Shown here: positions 5,554 through 10,898 of the stretch, piece after piece | Layout: each line of letters begins with the position of its first letter | Position numbering within the stretch: the stretch's first letter is position 1 | Assembly (NCBI GenBank): GCA_022709445.1 | Contig: JAKLIU010000040.1 | Coordinates: 1 to 10,898 of the forward strand | Source: Spirochaetota bacterium | GTDB taxonomy: Bacteria > Spirochaetota > Spirochaetia > Treponematales > UBA12059 | Direction of reading: 5' to 3' | DNA: 10,898 bases | The notes under the pieces: model-generated | Database searches by the model: none | What the model saw: the letters and a program-made list of their open reading frames with translations, nothing else | What the model was told of the DNA's origin: nothing | Position numbers and translations under genes: made by a program

Positions 5554-6612
5554 ATGCGCGTACCCACGTTCACCCTCCTGTGCCAGTGCGCCGCGCTGGC
5601 CTCGTGCGCCGCACTGGCCTCGTGCGCCTCCCCCCGGGACTACTACATGGACGCTGCGGGCGCCGATCGCGGGCAGCTCGGGGAGCTGTTCGACCTGCTG
5701 GACGAGGGGAACCTGGGCGCCGACGAGCGCTTCGCCGTCACCCAGAAGATCGGCAGCTCGCTCATGGACACCGGGGACGACGGCCGCCTGATCTCCTTCC
5801 TGTCCGACGAGGTGACCGCGCATCCCGACGCCCCCTACAACGCCCGCCACCTGCTCACCATCGCCTACGCCTACTCCCGGCAGGGCGCCGACGACATAGC
5901 GGTGCTCTACTACGACCGGATCATCAAGAATTACGCGGACCTGGAGGTCAACGGCGAGTCCATCCACTTCGCCTGCCTGCGGAAACTGCTGGAACTGATC
6001 CCCGAGCCGGAACGGCGCATCGAGTACCGCCGGGACCTCATCGCCAAGTTCCCGCGCCGCATCGACATGGGAGCGGAGCTGTTCCTCATGGGGACGGAGT
6101 ACGAGGCCCTGGGCGAGTGGGAATCCGCCATCGAGGCATACCGCCGCTTCATGCCCTACTACGGCAGCGAGATCCCCGGGCACCCCGACGCCGCCCAGTA
6201 CGCCCAATCCTTCATCGACCTGGCCACCACGCCCAAGGACTGGACCTTCGAGACCCTCGACCAGCTGATAGCCAGGGTCAAGCAGGCCCTGGACGCGGGC
6301 GACTCGCGCTCCCTGTCCCGCCTGCGCGCCAAGGTGGGGTTCTTCGCCATGGACTGGCACCAGGACAAGGACGACGGGAACAGCCAGGTGCAGTTCGACC
6401 TGAGCGTCTTCATGGCCGGCGGCCGGATTCGCTACAACGACGCCCTGGATCCCAGCTCCAACGCCCGCGAGGCCTTCCTGCGCACCACGGGCTGGACCGA
6501 GCGCATGCCGTCCTGGTACCTGTACTTCCGCAAGGTGGATTTCCCCGCGGATCCGGAGGTCCACGGCCGCTGGGAGTGGGCCGGCATCTATTTCGGGGAA
6601 AAGATGCAATGA
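5554..6612 (+). CDS. TPR-like lipoprotein with a Trp-rich C-terminal domain, function unknown
   Basis: A 352-residue predicted lipoprotein of no recognised named family. The signal peptide carries two successive lipobox candidates, LAS-Cys18 and LAS-Cys24, from an 18-base tandem duplication; either Cys could be lipidated. Residues about 93-127 (YNARHLLTIAYAYSRQGADD onward) and 173-204 (ending in GEWESAIEAYRRFMPYYG) look like TPR helices. The C-terminal part (about 229-352) is different, with KVGFFAMDWHQDKDD and a closing aromatic block containing PSWYLYFRKVDFPADPEVHG and RWEWAGIYFGEKM. I believe this block marks a conserved domain but cannot name it. The ATG at 5554 is chosen because the promoter -10 ends just before it and the signal peptide starts there; an in-frame GTG at 5533 is upstream of the -10. 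It is the first gene of an operon with the lytic transglycosylase (ATGA overlap), so a role in cell-wall remodelling or its control is a reasonable guess. Confidence 0.85.
   Translation: MRVPTFTLLCQCAALASCAALASCASPRDYYMDAAGADRGQLGELFDLLDEGNLGADERFAVTQKIGSSLMDTGDDGRLISFLSDEVTAHPDAPYNARHLLTIAYAYSRQGADDIAVLYYDRIIKNYADLEVNGESIHFACLRKLLELIPEPERRIEYRRDLIAKFPRRIDMGAELFLMGTEYEALGEWESAIEAYRRFMPYYGSEIPGHPDAAQYAQSFIDLATTPKDWTFETLDQLIARVKQALDAGDSRSLSRLRAKVGFFAMDWHQDKDDGNSQVQFDLSVFMAGGRIRYNDALDPSSNAREAFLRTTGWTERMPSWYLYFRKVDFPADPEVHGRWEWAGIYFGEKMQ
5587..5628 (+). repeat. 18-bp in-frame tandem duplication of the lipobox
   Basis: TGCGCCGCGCTGGCCTCG (5587-5604) is followed directly by the same 18 bases with one change (G5595 versus A5613) at 5605-5622 and then the first six bases of a third unit (5623-5628). 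The unit is in frame and encodes Cys-Ala-Ala-Leu-Ala-Ser, so it duplicates the ALAS-C cleavage region of the signal peptide. Confidence 0.9.
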
Positions 6613-7913
6613 GGGCGCCCACGGCGCTGGCGCTGGCCGCCGCCCTCCTGGTCGCGCCGCCCCTGCCGGCCCAGGATGCCGCGCCGGCAGGCCCCGTCGC
6701 GGGTTCGGCACGGCCGGTGCGCACCGTCCGGGTGGAGCTCCCCGCGTGGCCGCACCAGGGCTCGTGGATGCGCCCGTCCCTGCCCCTGCCCGCGGACGAC
6801 CCGCAGTTCCTGCGCTTCCGCGAGGCTTACCTGGGAGAGGGCGGCAGGCAGTGGATGGAGGCGGTCAGCGCGCGCGCCCGGCCCTACGCCTCCTACATCC
6901 TGGAGCGGATCCGCTTCTACGGCGCCCCGGAGGAGCTCTTCTTCCTGCCCTTCATAGAATCCGAGTACTCCCCCAAAGCCGTCAGCAAGTCCGGGGCGTC
7001 GGGGCTCTGGCAGTTCATGCGCAACAGCGTGGGCGGCTACGACATGCGCATCGACGACTGGGTGGACGAGCGGCGCGACTTCATGAAGAGCACCGACGGC
7101 GCCCTGCGCAAGCTCCTGTGGAACCACGAGCGCTTCGGCGACTGGATCCTGGCCATCGCGGCCTACAACTGCGGCGCGGGCGCCATGGACAGGGCCATCG
7201 CCAAGGGAGGGACCCGCGACTACTGGGAGCTCAGGGCCGGCGGATTCCTGCCCCCCGAGACGGCCTCCTACATACCCAAGTTCCTGGCGGTGGCCTCCGT
7301 GGGCATGCAGGCGGGCAGGAACGGCCTGCGCGTGTCCTGGGAACCCTCGCCGGAATGGGTGCGCCTGCCCCTGGACCGGCCCGTGGACCTGGCCATGCTG
7401 GCCGAGGCCTCGGGCGCATCGCTGGACCGGCTGCGGCAGGGCAATCCGGAACTCCGCTACGGCGTCACGCCCCCGGAAGGCGGGTACTCCCTCAAGGTGC
7501 CGGCCGAGTCCGCGGACGGGATCCGCGCGGCCCTCGCCTCCAGGGACCGGCTCATGAACGTCTACCTGCACACGGTCCGCTCCGGCGACACGGTCTCCGC
7601 GATCGCCCGCCACTACGAGGTCACCGTCGCCATGATCGTGAAGCTCAACCCCGGCATGAACCCCGACAGGATCCGGCTGGGCCAGGCCATAGCCGTGCCC
7701 GCCTTCAAGGACAAGAAGCCCTATGCCGGCGCGCACGCCGGCGACGAGGCCCCCGCGTTCGGCGCCAGCTACACCGTGCGCAAGGGCGACACGCTGTGGA
7801 CCCTCTCGCTGGCCTACGGGGTCCAGCCCGAGGTCCTGGCCGAGCGCAACGGGCTCACCCTCGCGAGCGTATTGCGCGAAGGCGCGACCCTCATCGTGCC
7901 GATACTGGAATGA
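6609..7913 (+). CDS. MltD-like lytic murein transglycosylase with two C-terminal LysM domains
   Basis: Cleaves the MurNAc-GlcNAc bond of peptidoglycan to give 1,6-anhydro ends, in the periplasm. The 434-residue protein starts with a signal peptide (hydrophobic about 5-18, probable cleavage near PLPA-Q22). An SLT domain follows: FIESEYSPKAVSKSGASGLW at 115-134 contains the likely catalytic Glu117 and the GLWQFM motif, and AIAAYNCGAGAMDRAI (182-197) is the second SLT signature. Residues about 256-300 (RPVDLAMLAEASGASLDRL, then VTPPEGGYSLKVP) match the degenerate LysM-like stretch found after SLT in MltD proteins. Two good LysM domains follow at about 319-364 (HTVRSGDTVSAIARHYEV) and 387-431 (YTVRKGDTLWTLSLAYGV), which should bind glycan. 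No lipobox is present, unlike E. coli MltD. The ATG at 6609 overlaps the preceding stop (ATGA), with GGGGAA about 8 bases upstream. Confidence 0.94.
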   Translation: MRAPTALALAAALLVAPPLPAQDAAPAGPVAGSARPVRTVRVELPAWPHQGSWMRPSLPLPADDPQFLRFREAYLGEGGRQWMEAVSARARPYASYILERIRFYGAPEELFFLPFIESEYSPKAVSKSGASGLWQFMRNSVGGYDMRIDDWVDERRDFMKSTDGALRKLLWNHERFGDWILAIAAYNCGAGAMDRAIAKGGTRDYWELRAGGFLPPETASYIPKFLAVASVGMQAGRNGLRVSWEPSPEWVRLPLDRPVDLAMLAEASGASLDRLRQGNPELRYGVTPPEGGYSLKVPAESADGIRAALASRDRLMNVYLHTVRSGDTVSAIARHYEVTVAMIVKLNPGMNPDRIRLGQAIAVPAFKDKKPYAGAHAGDEAPAFGASYTVRKGDTLWTLSLAYGVQPEVLAERNGLTLASVLREGATLIVPILE

Positions 7914-8782
7914 TGAACCGCAACGACCCGCGGGCCCCGGCGCCCGGCCTGGCATTGCTCGCGGCCTCAGCCCTCGCGGTGGCCCTCCTCACGGGCGCCG
8001 CCCCGTCCGCCATTTCCCACGCAGTGGACGTGGATTGGCCGGCCGGGGTGGTCACCATGCGGGCCGGCCTCGACCTTTACGCCGCCGGGATCCGCCTGCC
8101 TGCCGGACGCTCGGAGGCGGAGCGCAGCCTGGCGGCGGCCGTCCCCGAACTGGTCATGGGCACCGTGCTGTCGCTGCCCCTTGACTCGTGGCGGACGGTG
8201 GCGGACGCCCTGGACGACGGCAGCCTGTCGCCGGACACCCTGAGGGAGTACCTGGAGAGCGGTCGCCGCACCGCGCTGGCCCTGAGCGACGACTCACGCC
8301 GCCTGGAGGGAACCTGGGAGTGGAGCCTGGCCCGGCTGGGCGCCCTCTTCATCAGGCACAGCGACCCGGTGGACCAGAAGCTCCCGGACCGCTTCGTGCC
8401 GACCAGGGCCTACAGCGGCATCATCATCTACGCCAAGGGCAGCTACCCGGTCCGCGGGGAGCACCGCCCGGATTCCATGGTCCCCTGCCTGTACCCGCGC
8501 ATCTACGACTCGGCCATGGACCCGATCCTGGAGCGCAACCTCCTGGACCCGGAGGCCCTCGCGGCCTGGGGCTCGGTCGGCTACGCCTATTCCCTGGAGG
8601 ACCCGGCCGTGGAACTGCGGGCGGGCGGGGACCCGCTCCGCATCATCGTGGGCGAGCTGTTCGGCTCGCGCAGGACCGACGCCGTGATCGCGGAGGCCGA
8701 CGCCATGCGCATCCTGGCCAGCCCGGAGAACCGCGAGCTGATCCGCCAGGGCCGAGTGGTCTTCCTCATAGACGCGCCCTGA
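7910..8782 (+). CDS. Exported LPP20/FlgT-like protein, function unknown
   Basis: A 290-residue protein with an N-terminal hydrophobic segment (about 13-35) acting as a signal peptide or anchor; no lipobox is evident. The N-terminal half (AAGIRLPAGRSEAERSLAAA at 58-77) resembles the G-x-P, Ala-rich helix of LPP20/FlgT-like envelope proteins. The C-terminal half follows the pattern I associate with that group: YSGIIIYAKG (168-177), an L-Y-P-R-I-Y-D step at 194-200, W-G-S-V-G-Y-A at 220-226, DPLRIIVGE (241-249), then TDAVIAEADAMRILA (256-270) and a closing VVFLID. In related proteins such a block forms an envelope-associated domain; some members act near the flagellum, others are unassigned. ATGATG at 7910-7915 offers two starts; the first gives an ATGA overlap with the transglycosylase stop and the second is equally possible. 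The coupling implies shared expression with the lytic enzyme. Family placement is by eye and moderate. Confidence 0.8.
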   Translation: MMNRNDPRAPAPGLALLAASALAVALLTGAAPSAISHAVDVDWPAGVVTMRAGLDLYAAGIRLPAGRSEAERSLAAAVPELVMGTVLSLPLDSWRTVADALDDGSLSPDTLREYLESGRRTALALSDDSRRLEGTWEWSLARLGALFIRHSDPVDQKLPDRFVPTRAYSGIIIYAKGSYPVRGEHRPDSMVPCLYPRIYDSAMDPILERNLLDPEALAAWGSVGYAYSLEDPAVELRAGGDPLRIIVGELFGSRRTDAVIAEADAMRILASPENRELIRQGRVVFLIDAP

Positions 8783-8803
8783 TCCGGCCGCGCGCCTGGC
8801 GCG

Positions 8804-8840
8804 AAAAAAGGGGAGAGCCGCGGCTCTCCCCTTCCGTTTT
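8804..8840. terminator. Bidirectional intrinsic terminator shared by two convergent genes
   Basis: Positions 8808-8833 are a perfect 26-base palindrome centred between 8820 and 8821 (GGGGAGAGCCG and its complement, plus AA/TT ends). It folds as a strong GC stem with a CGCG loop. On the minus strand the stem runs straight into six T (complement of A8804-A8809), ideal for ending the M20 gene. On the plus strand it is followed by TTCCGTTTT, a weaker tail that still fits termination of the three-gene operon ending at 8782. Confidence 0.92.
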
Positions 8841-8858
8841 CCGCTTCCCGCGGGCCGT

Positions 8859-10091
8859 TCAGGACCCGGCCAGCATGAGCCGCGCGAACACCTTGGCGTC
8901 GCCCACGATGTTCGCGATGACCGCGTACTCGTTGGGGGCGTGCATGGACTCGTCCTGCTTGCTCCAGACCACGCAGTGGTAGCCGGCCGAACGCAGGTAC
9001 GCCCCCACCGTTCCGCCGCCTATGCCCACCGCCCTGCCTTCCACGCCGTAAGTGGCCTTGATGGCGTCCTTGAGCAGGGACACCACGGGAGCGTCCACGG
9101 GCGTGGCCGGGCTCTCGTTCCGCTGCACCACCTCGTGCCGCATGGTGACGCCGTAGAGCTTCTCCACCTCGTCCATGCGCTTGCGGCTCTCGGCCACCAC
9201 GAAGTCGACCGAATACTGCGGCAGGACGCGCATGTCCAGGTAGAAGGTGTCGTCGCCCGGCACGGTGTTGATGTTGGGGACGTTGGCTTCCTTCTTGGTG
9301 GGCGTGACCGTGGAGCGCGGCGGGTCGAAGATGGGATCGCGATCCGTGAAGACCTCGGTCTCCATGCGGTGGAGCCGCAGGGCCAGCTCGCAGTTGGCCA
9401 GGAAGGCGTTGGCCCCGTCCTCCGGGCGCGAGGCGTGGCACTGCTTGCCCTTGGTGTGGACCTTGAGCCAGCAGATGTTCTTCTCCGCGGTCTCTATTTC
9501 GGAACCGTCGGCCTTGCCGCCGTCCGGGATCACGATCAGGTCGTCCTCCCTGAACAGCGAGCGGTTGGCGAGCAGCCACTGGATCCCGAAAGCCGAGCCG
9601 AACTCCTCGTCCGCCACGATCAGGAGCTTGACGTCGTGCTCGGGGACGATGCCGTTGTCCAGGAGGGACAGCGCGGCGAAGACGCCTGAGACCAGTCCCT
9701 GCTGGTTGTCCTCCACGCCCCTGCCGTAGATCCGGCCGTCCTTGACCGTGGCCTTGAACGGCTCGGTCTTCCACTCGGACAGGTCGCCGACGGGCACCAC
9801 GTCAGTGTGGGCCATGATCCACAGGCGCTTGCCGGGCGAGCGGCCCTTGACCGTCACCACCAGGTTGGGGCGCTTGCCCGCGCTCACGCGGGGATCGGGC
9901 GCGTCGTGCCGCTCGATGTCCGACAGCCCGCGCTTCCTGAGCCAGGCTTCCAGGGCTTCCGCCTTCTTCCATTCGCCGTCGCCGCCCGATTCGGGCGCCA
10001 GGGCGGGGATGCCCGTCAGGAGCCCCTCGAGCTCGATCACGCCGGCTTCCGCCTTGTCCAGGTACGCCAGCGCCTTTTCCAGTTCCTTCAT
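8859..10091 (-). CDS. M20 family zinc metallohydrolase (peptidase/deacylase)
   Basis: A 410-residue cytoplasmic enzyme of the M20 (ArgE/DapE/carboxypeptidase) family, which hydrolyses peptide or N-acyl bonds with two zinc ions. The metal and catalytic residues appear complete: AHTDVVP with His95 and Asp97, GRGVEDNQQG with Asp128, DEEFGS with Glu162 and Glu163, IPDGG with Asp190, and His384 in SMHAPNEY. The middle part (about 205-330, with KGKQCHASRPEDGANAF) is the dimerisation domain typical of the family. GIGGGTVGAYLRSAGY near 357-371 fits the second half of the catalytic domain. The substrate cannot be told from sequence; the closest types I recall are the unassigned M20 hydrolases of spirochaetes and archaea rather than DapE itself. 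The ATG at 10089-10091 has a strong AGGGAGG 6 bases upstream. It lies downstream of galE behind a hairpin-rich gap and ends at the shared terminator. Confidence 0.93.
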   Translation of the reverse strand: MKELEKALAYLDKAEAGVIELEGLLTGIPALAPESGGDGEWKKAEALEAWLRKRGLSDIERHDAPDPRVSAGKRPNLVVTVKGRSPGKRLWIMAHTDVVPVGDLSEWKTEPFKATVKDGRIYGRGVEDNQQGLVSGVFAALSLLDNGIVPEHDVKLLIVADEEFGSAFGIQWLLANRSLFREDDLIVIPDGGKADGSEIETAEKNICWLKVHTKGKQCHASRPEDGANAFLANCELALRLHRMETEVFTDRDPIFDPPRSTVTPTKKEANVPNINTVPGDDTFYLDMRVLPQYSVDFVVAESRKRMDEVEKLYGVTMRHEVVQRNESPATPVDAPVVSLLKDAIKATYGVEGRAVGIGGGTVGAYLRSAGYHCVVWSKQDESMHAPNEYAVIANIVGDAKVFARLMLAGS

Positions 10092-10109
10092 CGGTTCCTC
10101 CCTTTATCG

Positions 10110-10177
10110 GCGGCAGGCGGGCGGCCTGCCGCTGCCGTCGCGACGGCGGCGCGGGCTGCCCGAGCAGCGCCCGCCTG
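10110..10177. other. Cluster of three GC-rich hairpins between galE and the M20 gene
   Basis: The 115-base gap holds GCGGCAGGC (10110-10118) paired with 10124-10132 across a five-base loop, a 14-base perfect palindrome at 10134-10147 (GCCGTCG and complement), and a bulged pairing around 10150-10174. None has a T tract on the minus strand. The first lies just before the AGGGAGG ribosome binding site of the M20 gene in the direction of transcription. They could attenuate, protect an mRNA end, or simply reflect high GC. No promoter stands out. Confidence 0.5.
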
Positions 10178-10206
10178 CATGTCTCCCAAGTCGGGGCCGG
10201 GGGCCC

Positions 10207-10898
10207 TCACGGTTTCCGGGCGGCGACCCTGTACGCGTCCCAGCTGGTCCCGACCAGGGTGTCCACGTCGGAGTGGCGGGCCGTCCAGCCCAGGGTGTCC
10301 CTGGCCAGGGCGGAGCTGGCCACCAGCCTCGCCGGGTCGCCCGGCCTGCGGCCGACCACCGTCGCCGGTATCGGCTTGCCGGTGATCCTGCGGGCCGCCT
10401 CCAGGATCTGCATCACGGAGAGCCCTTCCTCGGAGCCCAGATTGACCGTCAGGCTCCGGTCGTCGCGCGCCAGGGCGTCCAGGGCCGCGACGTGGGCCGT
10501 GGCCAGGTCGTTCACGTGCACGTAGTCGCGCACGCCGGTCCCGTCGGGCGTATCGTAGTCGTCCCCGAACACCTTCAGTTCCGGCCTCATGCCGGCCGCG
10601 GCCTCCATGATCACCGGCAGGAGGTTGGCGGGGTTGCGCTCCAGGCCCCTGGCCCGGCCGCGCACGTCGTAGCCCGCCGCGTTGAAGTAGCGCAGCGCGG
10701 CGAAGCGCAGGCCCTTGAGCCGGTCGTACCAGCCCAGGATGCGCTCTATGTCCAGCTTGGTGAAGCCGTAGAAATTCTCCGGCTCGGTCGGGTGCCGCTC
10801 GTCGATGGGCAGGTAGCGCGGCTCCCCGTACACGGCCGCGGAACTGGAGAACACCAGGCGCTTGATGCCGGCCGCCGCCATGGCGTTGAGGATGTTGA
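10207..10898 (-). CDS. galE: UDP-glucose 4-epimerase, 3' part (start beyond the window)
   Basis: Interconverts UDP-glucose and UDP-galactose with bound NAD, supplying galactose for surface glycans and lipids. About 229 residues are visible, beginning within the NAD-binding fold at N-I-L-N-A-M, where GalE proteins have N-V-x-x-x-L/M; the Gly-rich NAD motif and N-terminal strands lie outside the window. The SDR catalytic residues are present: Ser in FSSSAAVYG, and Tyr and Lys in YGFTK. LRYFNAAG, NLLPVIMEAA, VFGDDYDTPDGTGVRDYVHV and NLGSEEGLSV are GalE signatures and separate it from dTDP-glucose dehydratases. The sequence GRARGLERNPANLLPV is of the type I associate with treponemal GalE. Nothing indicates a break. 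It is followed by the hairpin-rich gap and the M20 gene on the same strand. Confidence 0.93.
   Translation of the reverse strand, partial: NILNAMAAAGIKRLVFSSSAAVYGEPRYLPIDERHPTEPENFYGFTKLDIERILGWYDRLKGLRFAALRYFNAAGYDVRGRARGLERNPANLLPVIMEAAAGMRPELKVFGDDYDTPDGTGVRDYVHVNDLATAHVAALDALARDDRSLTVNLGSEEGLSVMQILEAARRITGKPIPATVVGRRPGDPARLVASSALARDTLGWTARHSDVDTLVGTSWDAYRVAARKP

Noticed and set aside
3211..6711. A 1166-residue open frame suggesting a giant fusion with the TPR protein
   Set aside because: The part above 4923 is antisense to the plus-strand lipoprotein gene and out of frame over the membrane protein; the lipoprotein signal begins at GTG 4923, which overlaps the preceding stop.
6746..7909. 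An upstream extension of the LPP20-like gene
   Set aside because: The frame stays open through the transglycosylase gene but yields Arg/Gly-rich shadow sequence; the signal peptide starts at 7910/7913.
6588..7955. A 455-residue open frame on the minus strand
   Set aside because: It is the shadow of the lytic transglycosylase, whose SLT and LysM motifs are unmistakable.

Overview
The window is a GC-rich bacterial segment (roughly two thirds G+C by eye in the genes) with dense coding, overlapping start/stop codons and no sign of a phage or insertion sequence. The gene content suggests a spirochaete, probably an uncultured GC-rich member of the Spirochaetaceae. The reasons are a TIGR02757/DUF2400 protein next to lysS, two lipoproteins with relaxed Ser-Cys lipoboxes, a cyclic-nucleotide-pocket protein leading into a GGDEF-type sequence, a GalE of the type I associate with treponemes, and an archaeal/spirochaete-like M20 metallohydrolase. 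This assignment is inference; no rRNA or other phylogenetic marker beyond lysS is present.

Layout. Positions 1-539 (minus) hold the first 179 residues of a cNMP-binding-fold/GGDEF-like sensor, cut by the window edge. Positions 540-765 hold no gene but contain a large imperfect palindrome of much lower GC. Positions 766-5477 (minus) form a run of four genes read from right to left: a small membrane protein built of three repeated helical hairpins, a TPR lipoprotein (GTGA overlap), a TIGR02757 family protein (4-base gap), and lysS, which may have its own promoter. Between 5477 and 5554 lies a compact divergent control region in which two good sigma70-like promoters share one -35 element. Positions 5554-8782 (plus) are a three-gene operon with ATGA overlaps: a TPR-like lipoprotein with a duplicated lipobox, an MltD-like lytic transglycosylase with LysM repeats, and an exported LPP20/FlgT-like protein. 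A perfect palindromic terminator (8808-8833) separates this operon from the convergent M20 metallopeptidase gene (8859-10091, minus). A hairpin-rich gap follows, then the 3' part of galE (10207-10898, minus), cut by the right edge.

How the genes fit together. The centre of the window looks like an envelope module: two divergently transcribed units whose products are mostly exported or membrane-bound (two TPR-type lipoproteins, a peptidoglycan hydrolase, an exported LPP20-like protein and a polytopic membrane protein), driven from one shared promoter region. The flanking genes are housekeeping: lysyl-tRNA synthetase, peptide/amide hydrolysis and sugar-nucleotide epimerisation. The joint envelope function is inferred from arrangement and targeting signals; only the lytic transglycosylase has a confident biochemical role.
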